64,000 nt of DNA, from positions 310,001-374,000 of the forward strand of contig CM062388.1 of assembly GCA_031310005.1 (NCBI GenBank), in the 5' to 3' direction. The notes under the pieces are model-generated. The model did not search any database. It had not been told where the DNA came from and saw only the letters and a list, made by a program, of their open reading frames with translations. Of this stretch, positions 46,894 through 56,541 are shown piece after piece (the first letter of the stretch is position 1; each line of letters starts with the position of its first letter). Made by a program: the position numbers and the translations under genes. Source of the stretch: Dactylellina haptotyla. Taxonomy: Eukaryota > Ascomycota > Orbiliomycetes > Orbiliales > Orbiliaceae.

Positions 46894-47115
46894 TTACCAA
46901 ATTGAAATATAGAAATCAATACCCGTGCCATTTGTAGTTATCAGGAAAGCCACAATCCTTTTCCACCTAACATAGCGCTCCTCGAGGCTTTGGTTACGCG
47001 TCATGTCGGACCAGACATGCAGAATCGTGTTCTTTTTCTTAAGGCTTACGAGGGCAGCGAGCGGCGTGTTACCCCATGTGTCCAGAGGCGGTATAGATAT
47101 TCCTTTACAAGGCAT
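46894..47115 (-). CDS. MPC-family small protein, 73 aa (PIPPL array, fourth)
   Basis: Starts MPCKGISIPPLDTW at 47115. Central LHVWSDMTRNQSLEERYVRWKR keeps the W...R...S...W spacing of this subgroup in weak form. Cys3 is the only cysteine. Its start is 32 bp after the stop of the 47148-47420 member. Last of four tightly packed copies. Confidence 0.66.
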   Translation of the reverse strand: MPCKGISIPPLDTWGNTPLAALVSLKKKNTILHVWSDMTRNQSLEERYVRWKRIVAFLITTNGTGIDFYISIW

Positions 47116-47147
47116 GGTGAAAGCTGATTCGGGATGCCCACAGGTTA

Positions 47148-47420
47148 TCACCTAAGGATATCCTCCCACTCCAACAACGACAAATCTAACCCTCGTTTTT
47201 TAAATTCAGAACTCAGCCAGTATAGGACATGAGCCGAGGGGAACATTAGCCGATTTCCACGCCTGATACGCCAGTACCACTCGCGGTAAGGCCTGTAGCC
47301 GCTGAAATCGCGGCTCTCCTGGACCCAGTTTCTGAAGAGGTTTTGACGGAAGCTTCGGTCCTCCAGATGTTGCTCTATCAGTGAATGGAATGGTGGGATC
47401 GGTGTCACCTTGCAGGGCAT
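47148..47420 (-). CDS. MPC-family small protein, 90 aa (PIPPL array, third)
   Basis: Starts MPCKVTPIPPFHSL. Core RNWVQESRDFSG, then REWYWRIR, and an end LYWLSSEFKKRG...EWEDI. Cys3 is the only cysteine. Aligns along its length with the 47765-48055 member (RNWRRESRDF, WYWLR, LLHWL). Starts 29 bp after the stop of the copy before it. Confidence 0.72.
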   Translation of the reverse strand: MPCKVTPIPPFHSLIEQHLEDRSFRQNLFRNWVQESRDFSGYRPYREWYWRIRRGNRLMFPSAHVLYWLSSEFKKRGLDLSLLEWEDILR

Positions 47421-47449
47421 CTGTTTCGACGCACTATGCGAAGAGCGAA

Positions 47450-47758
47450 CTAAAAGAACCTATTAGGTTCAATCAGACGGCGTATTTGATGCCAGTCCAA
47501 CGGCCTCGATCCTTCTGCGAGTTTCCGAAGATTATACTCGTAAACAAACCACAGACTCAAGCTGACATCAGGGTATTCGCCTGCGTCAGTGTAATGCCGC
47601 AAGAAATGCCATCTAAAAATGGCACGGTGATGACCAAAGTCCCGGATTGATCGTCTCCAACTCTGAGTAAGGGTGAGACGCCAGCACCGATTGTCGAAAT
47701 AACTCTCGTGGACAGGAGGGTACCCGATCGGTGGGAGTGGCAATACTTTGCAGGGCAT
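47450..47758 (-). CDS. MPC-family small protein, 102 aa (PIPPL array, second)
   Basis: Starts MPCKVLPLPPIGYP. Core QSWRRSIRDFGHH and FRWHFLRH; end RPLDWHQIRRLI, shared with the next copy upstream (RPLDWDLIHQYI). Two cysteines. Its start is only 6 bp after the stop of the 47765-48055 member, which leaves no room for a separate promoter. Confidence 0.72.
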   Translation of the reverse strand: MPCKVLPLPPIGYPPVHESYFDNRCWRLTLTQSWRRSIRDFGHHRAIFRWHFLRHYTDAGEYPDVSLSLWFVYEYNLRKLAEGSRPLDWHQIRRLIEPNRFF

Positions 47759-47764
47759 TTACTA

Positions 47765-48055
47765 CTATGCCGTGATATACTGGTGGATTAGATCCCAGTC
47801 GAGTGGCCGGATGCCTTGTCTCGCACGGAGGATATTGTGTTCGCACACCAGCCAGTGCAGTAATCGCACCACGTCAACCGTTATTAAGTCGGTGCCTGTG
47901 TTTCGGAGCCAGTACCAACTGACGTAGCGGATGAGGATGCAGAAGTCGCGGCTTTCCCGTCTCCAGTTTCGTAGAATGTAACCCCGCTGTCGGTGGAATG
48001 TTCTTTCGTCCGTATTTGGGGGGAGCGGGGGTATGGGCGTGCCTTTACAAGGCAT
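47765..48055 (-). CDS. MPC-family small protein, 96 aa (PIPPL array, first)
   Basis: Starts MPCKGTPIPPLPPN. Core RNWRRESRDFCI, then SWYWLRNTG, LLHWLVCEHN and RPLDWDLI. Three cysteines. Head of the tightly spaced set of four on the minus strand; the member at 48293 lies 237 bp further upstream. Confidence 0.72.
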   Translation of the reverse strand: MPCKGTPIPPLPPNTDERTFHRQRGYILRNWRRESRDFCILIRYVSWYWLRNTGTDLITVDVVRLLHWLVCEHNILRARQGIRPLDWDLIHQYITA

Positions 48056-48292
48056 GGTTGGGTCGGCGAGTGTGGGTGTGAATACTTAGCGGGATGGGCA
48101 GAAGTGCACCGGAGCGGTGTTGACGACAAACAGTTTCGACCGCGTGTTGTCGCGGAAAGACCAAATTGGCCAAATTATCCGGGTGGACGTATCCGATTCC
48201 GGACATGATATTGGGAGGAGATTGAAGCATCGAATTCATTAATGGTATAGCAAAGATAAAGCTGCGTGGTTGAATGTCAGGGTATCGATAAA

Positions 48293-48610
48293 CTATTCGC
48301 TATCTTCCTCCTCTTCTTCCTCCTCCTCTTCCTCTTCCTCCTCCTCTTCTTGTCGGAAACGCTGGGATCGCGGGGGTATAAATGGTTTGAGTAGGACGTT
48401 CCTCTCAAGCAGGCGTTCCATATGGAATAATCCGAAATAGAAAAACTCGTTCTGCTTGAGTAAAAGCCATCGACGAGACTTCTCTGGCTCAGAGAGGTTG
48501 CGGCTGCCGTCACGCCATCGGTGCAGATATTCTATTCGGTGGGGCTGGGTGACATATAATCCCTCCTCACCAAGATCCGTGGGAGGTAAGTTGACTGCAC
48601 TGCAGGGCAT
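48293..48610 (-). CDS. MPC-family small protein, 105 aa, poly-Glu tail
   Basis: Starts MPCSAVNLPPTDLG. Core HRWRDGSRNLSE and SRRWLLLKQ matches the W-R-x-x-S-R-D/N-F/L core of the 47 kb copies. The C-terminus is a run of sixteen or so Glu, written by a GAA/GAG microsatellite (seen as ttcctcctc on the + strand at about 48303-48351). Cys3 is the only cysteine. Confidence 0.68.
   Translation of the reverse strand: MPCSAVNLPPTDLGEEGLYVTQPHRIEYLHRWRDGSRNLSEPEKSRRWLLLKQNEFFYFGLFHMERLLERNVLLKPFIPPRSQRFRQEEEEEEEEEEEEEEEDSE
48303..48351. repeat. (TTC/CTC)n microsatellite
   Basis: Imperfect trinucleotide run inside the 48293-48610 gene; it encodes the poly-Glu tail and should vary in length between strains. 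Confidence 0.85.
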
Positions 48611-49242
48611 TGTAGGTACTAATCAATTGTAATTTTGAGATACTGTGATATATGTGGTTGGTATTTCTTGGTTTTGTAGTTTGAACGTTTTATTTTCAGA
48701 GCGATCTGATAAAGACAGCCATTGATGAGTTCCAATGCGTTATATTATAATTGCGGTTTGTGCCTCGCGAGGTTTGCGGGTTAGGGCAGTGACAAAGACG
48801 CAAATCTGCCATCGTGAAATTTAATATGTACACCGTGATCTTCGAGAACGTGCTACTGGTATTTCCAGAAATACGCAAATATTCACCAAGCCAGTGTCTC
48901 TGCTCTCCGATTTTGGACATATATCCATTTCGTTCAAATCCCTGGTATATTTATAACTGTTCTCGAATTCCAGCACCAACCGTATTATAGGTGTCCCCGT
49001 GAATTCTGTGGTCTTTTATCCGGCATTTTGGTGACAAAGAAGAAAGATCCGGCCCTGTAGCTCGCATATCGTATCAGTGTTTAGCCAGCGCTGTTTGAGG
49101 CTTCGATTCTTATTATTATATCCCTTTTATAGAAGCGATAGAATGGTGGCAGAATCTCGCATCCTCTTCCTGGATACCAGTTAATTTATATCAGCCATCT
49201 TAATATTATGCAAGACCGTGCTTGGTAACGTCAACGGAGTAC
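48611..49242. other. intergenic, no gene seen
   Basis: AT-rich spacer between MPC-family members; no feature recognised. Confidence 0.45.
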
Positions 49243-49416
49243 TCACAGTACCCACTGAATAAGCTCATGCTGTCGCGCAGGATGCGTCGCTTTTCCGACT
49301 TTGATTATTTGTCTTTCGAACTGAAGAGTTCTGTTTAGAACAATCGCTAGATCGTCGGGATCAACTATTCGGTCGAGAAATTGGTAGAAAGCTCGTGAAT
49401 GAGATTTGCAGGGCAT
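49243..49416 (-). CDS. MPC-family small protein, 57 aa (short form)
   Basis: Starts MPCKSHSRAFYQFL and ends HELIQWVL. The middle has IVDPDDLAIVLNR. Cys3 is the only cysteine. It lacks the central Trp and the RIR ending, so only start, size, strand and place support it. It lies 81 bp downstream of the 49498-49788 member. Confidence 0.48.
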   Translation of the reverse strand: MPCKSHSRAFYQFLDRIVDPDDLAIVLNRTLQFERQIIKVGKATHPARQHELIQWVL

Positions 49417-49497
49417 CATTGATTTATATTCCAGATTCAGGGAGTGCTTGGTTGGTGTTGATAGCTTTTGATTGAATTGTTGGCGGGATTGTTCGGC

Positions 49498-49788
49498 TTA
49501 GCTATTGGCGTTCTGAATCTTGTCCAATAGACTGCAACTTTTGCAAGCCTTGTGAGATTCTTCAGAGTTACTTTTCATGCGAATACTTGGATCTTTCTTC
49601 TGTTCGGGTTGCTCTGTAGTGTTTCCATCCCATTCAAATTCGGCGTTGTCGCGGAATGGCATCTGGCTAAAGAAAGCTGCCCTCAATCGATCCAGTCGCT
49701 CTGGAGTGAGCCCAAAATCAAATAGGATCTGGGTGACTGGGGCAGGCGAGCTTTTCGCTGGGATGTGATATATTCCTTTGCAAGGCAT
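49498..49788 (-). CDS. MPC-family small protein, 96 aa
   Basis: Starts MPCKGIYHIPAKSS. The middle is helical (LTPERLDRLRAAFF) and then polar. The ending LLDKIQNAN fits the family C-terminal motif with Lys and Gln in place of Arg. Three cysteines, two in CKSC just before the motif. Last member of the array toward 50 kb. Confidence 0.62.
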   Translation of the reverse strand: MPCKGIYHIPAKSSPAPVTQILFDFGLTPERLDRLRAAFFSQMPFRDNAEFEWDGNTTEQPEQKKDPSIRMKSNSEESHKACKSCSLLDKIQNANS

Positions 49789-50594
49789 GTGCGCATGTGC
49801 GGCTAGCTACATCCACTTGTAGGTGCTGGATCCAAAATGGTAGGTCCTATAGTCAACTCATCCAGGATGCGTTGATGTTAAAGGAAGTATGAATAATCAA
49901 ACGTTTAAGAAACGGGCCCAGATTCAGGGCCCAAGCCTATTTCTTGAAGGCAAAAAGCCATTAGTAATTCTGCGTCGCCATATGGTCCCATTGGGGGCAT
50001 GTTTCCCCGCATCCCAGGCTTCGGGTATAAGCGGGCCCATTTGATTACCCTTCTGAGGATGTCACGTGGCACGTTTGTGCTACTCTTCTCCCGCAAGAAA
50101 CGTCATGCACGAAGTCTGGATGGTCCCTTTATCTAGCTGGTCCAGGGAACTCGCATATTTAAGAACATCCGATAATAGCAGAGTTTTACCCTTTACGCTC
50201 ATTACGTGATTCTCTCCTATTATTTCCCGCGACCTAGGTAGTCAAAGGCTTCACTGTCCTCGCTCTGCAGCTCAGGTCGATTTCCATTACTCAGCCGAAC
50301 GCTCTCGATCAATGCACCTACCCAGATAGAATGTAACAGATACCGGAAGCCCAGCTTTATTACGAGATTATTAACGTTATGCCAACATACTGTCTTGACG
50401 CCAGATGTGACCGGACTATGAACTAACGGTCTTAAAATAAAAGTATATAAGCCTGAAGGTTCGTTCGGTGTTCTGTCCGATGACTCCAGGCGCACAGATC
50501 AAAACACCCTCGAGCTGAATATATATATATATATATATATTTCCACCTGCGATATATCAGATCTTTGAGCTTTTCTTAACCGCTAGTATCCATA
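49789..50594. other. intergenic with (AT)11
   Basis: Holds an (AT)11 tract at 50519-50540, about 55 bp upstream of the next gene. Minus frames at 49905-50096 and 50220-50495 have vague family-like residues but no ATG start. Confidence 0.45.
50519..50540. repeat. (AT)11 microsatellite
   Basis: Perfect AT dinucleotide run in the presumed promoter of the questin-oxidase-like gene. Confidence 0.9.
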
Positions 50595-51974
50595 ATGATG
50601 GCTGAGAAACCTACCTCTACCAAAATTTCTCTCCAGGGACCTCCAGTTTCCGCCGCCGCTTTACCAAAGAGTACCCAGGAGTCTACTTCAAAGGCAAATG
50701 CACTTCTCCAACAGAACCATAACAACTACCACGTACTCCGAAACCCCTATGAACGCCTTCATAACCATCTTTCCCATCACATTTTAGCTATCTATGCCCT
50801 TGGTGCGACTTCAGACCAACTTCAATATGCCTATGACAACAATGTTGGAGAGCAAACGGCAATCGGAGATACACAAGTTCCAGCTCTGCAAAAGCTTTCT
50901 CATACCGATGATTGGGACAACTACCTCGGTAATGTGGACATGTATCACACATTTCTCGAGTTCTACCAGACTTCAATCGAAGAAATCGGTTGGCAAGAAG
51001 CCGTCAAGAAGTATATCTTCTCGGAGAAGGCAGTTAAAAATGGAATGCCAGAACGTCTAGTATCTGGAAACCTTCATCCCTGGCTCTTGCTCGGCTATGG
51101 TATCGAGTTTGAACAACCAGCCATTGTCGCCGAGGCGCTCGCCCAGACAGCTGTGCACGATGAGTGGCCAGCCGAGTACCTGAAGCTTACCACTGCCGCT
51201 GCTACACTCGCCCACTCTCAAGACTCGAGCCATGGTGCAAATGCTACCATAGTATCGCTGTTTAAGGAAGCCCATGGGAACGACAAACTTCGGTCATCCA
51301 CGAAATGGACGGACCCACAGAAGAACAAGGCGGTCTACGCGAATGCTATGGATGAAATGGTGGCGCTCGCGTCGAAATGGTATATCCCACCTACAGCTAC
51401 GGATGATACCATCGCCAGAGGTGCAGCTGAACTAGCATCCGCGACAGCTTATATCTGCTCTGCGACTCCGAGGCTGGATAGGAAGGTCAAATTTGACTTT
51501 TTCCTTATGCATACGGTCACTAGCAGCTTGTTTGTGGATGTATGGATGCGGCAGAAGTGGCTTGGCAATGCCGAGAAGTCTGTCCTTCTGAACTATTTCG
51601 GGTGGATGGTCGTGAACTTTTACGTTTCGAGGGGATGTGCTGATATTGACTTCGACCAAGTGCGTACTTATATCGGAAAACACAAACTCACCGAAGGAAA
51701 TAAATGGGAGAGTCTAGCTGAAAGGGTGAACGGGATTGAGGATGACGGACACGTCGCAAAGACAGTAAGGGCCTTGATGAATGCTGCGCAGGTTTCGTCT
51801 TCGTACGTGGGGAGCAATGGCTTCGAAATCCCAACAAACTTATTTGAGAATATTGCTGAAATGGCCGTTGATGCGGCGGAAGACTGCGGTGAAAAGGAAC
51901 CGATGTGGGTTTTCAGTACCGGTCACGCAGAAGCATGGGATGGAGTTCCAGGACCTAGGTTGCACTACAGCTAG
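50595..51974 (+). CDS. questin-oxidase-like protein (AflY/GedK-type family)
   Basis: A single exon of 459 residues, the usual length for the questin oxidase-like family (DUF4243), which includes AflY of aflatoxin and GedK of geodin synthesis. The conserved block HNHLSHHILAIYALGA is at about residues 57-72, followed by QLQYAYDNN, HPWLLLGYGIEF near 157 and TGHAEAWDG near the end. Family members do Baeyer-Villiger-type ring opening on polyketides. No polyketide synthase, regulator or transporter lies next to it, so the substrate cannot be guessed; many fungi carry stand-alone copies. Confidence 0.82.
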   Translation: MMAEKPTSTKISLQGPPVSAAALPKSTQESTSKANALLQQNHNNYHVLRNPYERLHNHLSHHILAIYALGATSDQLQYAYDNNVGEQTAIGDTQVPALQKLSHTDDWDNYLGNVDMYHTFLEFYQTSIEEIGWQEAVKKYIFSEKAVKNGMPERLVSGNLHPWLLLGYGIEFEQPAIVAEALAQTAVHDEWPAEYLKLTTAAATLAHSQDSSHGANATIVSLFKEAHGNDKLRSSTKWTDPQKNKAVYANAMDEMVALASKWYIPPTATDDTIARGAAELASATAYICSATPRLDRKVKFDFFLMHTVTSSLFVDVWMRQKWLGNAEKSVLLNYFGWMVVNFYVSRGCADIDFDQVRTYIGKHKLTEGNKWESLAERVNGIEDDGHVAKTVRALMNAAQVSSSYVGSNGFEIPTNLFENIAEMAVDAAEDCGEKEPMWVFSTGHAEAWDGVPGPRLHYS

Positions 51975-53400
51975 ACTTCTCGCTTCTGATACGATTTCGC
52001 TGCCTAGTCAACTATAATTTCATTTATTTTTCATACATAAAAGTGCGCAGTATCTATCTTCGAGCAAGAGTTTGGATAATAAGACTACAAGCTGGTAGTG
52101 ACGATCTTTTCCGATAATCTAGTTTAGGGCACCTGTATCAATTTTGCTATTGAAATTATTAGGAACCAAGAAAATGGGATTTAGCTTTGATACTCATGCC
52201 TGTTTTGCTTGTACAAGTGCAAAGATAACGTATCAAATCTCCTTCTAAGGAGAGCTCTTGAGCGCGCTACATTAGGTTAGAAAGAAAGTTGTGATGCTCA
52301 ATTTATATGTAATCAATAGCGCCGACTCTTTGATATTTCTTTAAGTTTGGTATTGTATTGTTTTAATATTCAATGCAAACTTCCTTTGAAATTGGACCCT
52401 CACCTTACCTATCTGCACAGGAGGTTATAAACTTGTAAAACATCCCGTATTACTGAGCAGCATTTTTGGTTCACATTCATTGTTTTTGAATACCTAAACT
52501 CAATGGTTCGGTAGTTTTCCAAGCCGTGCTTTCCCTTCCGTCTGCATCTCTGTTGGTTTCGTGTTCCGTCAAAATTTCCGGTTTGTCATTAGTTTTGCCG
52601 CACCGCGGCCGGCTGAAATCATTCGGGTAGCTGTTAAATAGGGGAAGAAACAGGGAATTATATTTGCAGTGTATGACCTAGTTACTAGTGAAATTGGCAC
52701 TATATCGGTCGAAAAACTCACGGGAAACCTTTAAACACGGCAATTATTGTGATTTGGCTATAATATCCCTGCCATTAGAAAGGGCACTCTTAAATCTGGA
52801 GATATATAGCCTGCCTCCGAACCATGGTAGAGCGCAGCCATTAGATTCGCCAAGATGCCCTGGTTCAAAGTATGTATGGTACCGGTCCCGGGCCGTCGCT
52901 TCCACTTATTAGAGACCTTTCCATGTTTTATAGCTTGTGTTTCGATGTTAACGGATATTTCGATGATTGTGAAGCGGATTTATATATAAGAGTCCTGAAG
53001 CCAAGCGACGAGCCAAGAGGGCGAGATCATATACCTTTCGTGCTAACACATTCTGTACCGGAATTTTTTAGGACATTCCGGTATCTATAAAAGCCCGGAA
53101 TAATTTTTGAATGAGAATAACTTATCCTTCTTGCCATCGGGTATGCGCTGGTCGGACCTTCGATCCGTCAATAGGAAGTAGTGAAGGGATGATGAGCACG
53201 CTGGTATTGCAGAAAGATTAACTTCTAACAAAGCCCTCTTAGACCTGATTCTATAAATACCCAGGTGAATGCTCGGCCATCTCACAAGAGCAAGCAAATC
53301 AGTAGAACTTAGCGATATGTATCGGATACTGAAAGCTCTCTATAAGACTTGTACTTTTATTACTCTCTTCTTTCTCTGAGCTCCGCATCAGTAAAGCAAA
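51975..53400. other. intergenic, no gene seen
   Basis: About 1.4 kb of AT-rich spacer. TATAAG at 53341-53346, about 55 bp before the pectate lyase start, is a possible core promoter. Confidence 0.45.
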
Positions 53401-54832
53401 ATGCGAAATATTACAGCAATAGTTGCCATTTTACTGGCGACATCGGGAACTGCTTACTCCCAATCCGCAGTATGGGGTCAATGCGGTGGAATCGGATGGA
53501 CCGGGCCAACATCTTGTGTGAGCGGTACCAGCTGCATGTAAGAATTCTGATATCTAAGGATTAAGGTGCTTTGCAAATTTGACTGACATTATATCAACCC
53601 AAATAGCAAATTGAGTAAGAATTGCATTAAAATACAAAAACAGTCTATGGGGACTGATATTTGACTTATCAGATGATTATTACTCCCAATTTCAACCAAA
53701 CAGCCAGGTAACAACTACTAAAACGACGACAACGACGACAACGACTTCGAAGACTACCACAAGTAAACAACTACTCGGTCAACCACAGCAGTAACGACAG
53801 GGAGTGGAAGCACCCCTAGTGGGTTGATTGGATATGGAGTCGGTACTACGGGTGGCGGTAATGCAGCAGCTAAAACCGTGAATAACTGCGACGACTTGAG
53901 GGCTGCGATTTCAGGAGATTCTCCGAAAGTCATCAAGGTGAGTAAGGATCTATTGCTAGTATTATAGCAACATTAGATGGGAAATTAAATTCTAACGCCG
54001 TTCAAGGTCAATGGTGTGCTCCAGGGCTGTGGCTATCTCATGGTTGGTAGTAATACCTCAATCTATGGTGTCGGAAGCAATTCTGGGTTCATAGACACAG
54101 GAATCCGATTCATCAAAAAGAAGAATCTTATCATTCGGAATATGAAAATGGGGCAAGCACCGGGCGGCGGGGATGTTGTAACTATCGAAGGTAAGTTATT
54201 CCCACTCTAGGACGACCCAAGTGCTCGGAGAAACGCAGCAAGTATGCTAATTTGAATATATACCAATAGGCTCCAGTTATGTTTGGGTAGACCACTGTGA
54301 ATTCCGTTCCAAAGGCTTAGTTGGAGACAAGGATGACTACGATGGCCTCCTTGATATCACCCATGGGTCCGATTGGGTTACCGTCTCTTACACCATTTTC
54401 CATGACCATTGGAAAACGATGCTGATCGGCCACAGCGATGACAACGAGGCTGAAGACTATGGTCACCTCCATGTCACCCTCCATCACAACTATTGGTACA
54501 ATCTTGGAGCCAGGTGCCCCATGATGCGTTTCGGCGTTGCCCATGTCTTCAACAGTTACTTCTACGAAGTTAGTGCAGCTGTCGATTCTCGGATGAAATC
54601 CAATATCTGGGTCGAAAACTGCCATTTCGAAAATGTTGATGGCAGTATCAATGCTTTCGCTTCTCAGAATTCAGGTGCTTGTAGTACTGGGAATATTTTC
54701 GTCAGTTCAGGTGCACCGACGATAGCGAAACAATGTACTGGGAAACCACCTTATTCTTACAGCCTGGATTCTGCCAGTTCTGTTAAGAGTGCGGTAACTT
54801 CGCAAGCTGGTGTGGGAAAGATTAGTTTGTGA
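53401..54832 (+). CDS. secreted pectate lyase (PL1) with N-terminal CBM1
   Basis: Exons 53401-53537, 53607-53614 (only 8 bases), 53673-53937, 54007-54190 and 54270-54832. A signal peptide (IVAILLATSGTAYS) is followed by CBM1 WGQCGGIGWTGPTSC...GTSCIKLNDYYSQF, then a Thr linker and the parallel beta-helix lyase domain. VWVDHCEF, DGLLDITHGSDWVTVS and RCPMMRFG match polysaccharide lyase family 1, with the catalytic-type Arg kept. The last of four CBM1 cysteines is Phe. In the Thr linker near 53760 the frame does not carry through with a normal intron, so there may be a frameshift, a slip in the acg repeat, or an unusual splice. It cleaves pectin in plant walls. Confidence 0.8.
53715..53750. repeat. 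ACG/ACA repeat in the linker
   Basis: A short trinucleotide-like run that encodes the Thr-rich linker between the CBM1 and lyase domains. It lies next to the frame problem noted for that gene. Confidence 0.7.
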
Positions 54833-56541
54833 ATGGAGTCTCGCTTTCCTGAAATAGCTGGAATGGAAGCATTGCGATGTAATATTATAATTTGCCACCG
54901 CGTGATAATATTTCGAATATTTCAATGGGCTACAGGTTTAAATTATTTCTTCATAGGGCAGCCACATGTTTCGATCAAGTAGACTATAAACTATTGGTCC
55001 ACCAAAGAAATACTGGTTCATCAATGTATCTATCTTTTAGTTTCTAACACTTTCGAGCTTTCAAAAATTGCCTCTCTTCTTCTGGAATTCTGCTCCGGGC
55101 TGGCGAGTGAAGCCTCTCTGTCAAAGTTGGCTGCAACACAAACTCAATATGGCCGTATCCATATATGGCCATATAGAGTGCGCGCAGCTCATGGACAGCT
55201 GCCAGCTGTATCCGGATGTATAGTGTGTAGGTCTCAATTTAGAATGTAGAATGGACTCTTTATTGCATGTGTTAATATTTTCTTCGATGAATGAGCTTGG
55301 GATGAGATGGCGGTCCAGTTGACACTGCCCAGCGCTGCGTATGCCGCCAAATTTGGATTGGCAAATAAATAAATCAGCATTTGAATGCAAAAGTTGTTTG
55401 AGAGCAAGGTTGCTTCGAAAAGCCTCGGTCGCAAATATCCATACAATGCATTGACAATCGCAATCAACAAAAAGCATCCTTTGTCGCCGTTTGTTTAATT
55501 GCGATTGCAACTGTGGCGCTGCGGAGATTCTCTCGAAATCCAATAAACCCGATACCAGCTAGATGAAGTTATAAAAAAAGTAGTGTGATTTAAACGAGCG
55601 GCACAGCAACATGTTGTGCGTTCATGTTCGATCTGCCGGCACCAAATGTGGGTATAGTTTGGAAATTACGGCCCACCCAGCACGCTGGAAACGCAGGGGT
55701 GGATCCTTGAAAGTTTAGATCATACCCTTGGTCGCGATATTAGGTGAGAGAGTGGAGTTTCTCCAACACGGACCCAGCGGCAAGTTGGCATGAAAAGAAA
55801 GTCCCGAGTCTGGACGGAGCATTTATTTTGAGAGATATTGCATCTCTTTCGTATAAATCTTGATATACAAGCGAGGACATGTGCATCGGACTTGAGATTG
55901 TATTGGGCTGTTGCATTATATCCCTAGCGAACAAGACAGCAAATGAGATTGAGCATGAGTTCTCCTCGAATATTCTTGCTCAAATTTGTGACAGAATCGC
56001 GGAATTCAGTTCACTAGAAGGTAGGTAGAAGCAGAGTGAGGTTTGCACGCACAGCTGACGTTAGAAAATAGATCGTTTCAATGCAAAAGTCAAACAGTTA
56101 TTGAATCTGCAAAAGCGCAAAATACCATATAGAATATACTAATCCTTCCACTTAGATTAAAGGATATCTTATAATTATGTAACCATACTTTTGTTGCCAA
56201 CCAGCCAAAAAAAGTGAACACTTGCCATTCGGCTAGGTAACCCTGATAACAGATCCTTATTGTAACATTCGGCTTAGAGCATCAACAATTCCCGAAATCT
56301 CCTCCATCCATCTAATGACAGTTGTTTAATTAAGTAACTTGGACAAAAAATTCTGATTCTGATCTTATTAGGGGAAGGCTCTACCCTCTACACCACGAGT
56401 ACTTAACAGAAAATTAAGATAACACATTCGAGCCTTTGTGCGCACGAAATACCCCGCAAATACGAGTTTAGCATATGATAAACATCAACACCTAGATTCA
56501 CCCGGAACCAACCAAGACCTTTCGTTGCAGACTAATCAGCT
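54833..56541. other. intergenic, no gene seen
   Basis: About 1.7 kb AT-rich spacer. A tRNA-like A box on the minus strand (56371-56400) has no B box and was not accepted. Confidence 0.45.

Noticed and set aside
12058-49788. CRISPR array or tandem DNA repeat as the cause of the recurring gcaNggcat phrase
   Set aside because: Spacing is irregular, the third codon positions vary, and each phrase starts an open frame with further shared residues.
50220-50495. Minus-strand frame with LIESVRLSNGN
   Set aside because: The ending is vaguely family-like but there is no ATG start and no MPC.
56371-56400. tRNA-like A box on the minus strand
   Set aside because: No B box follows at the right distance and no cloverleaf could be drawn.
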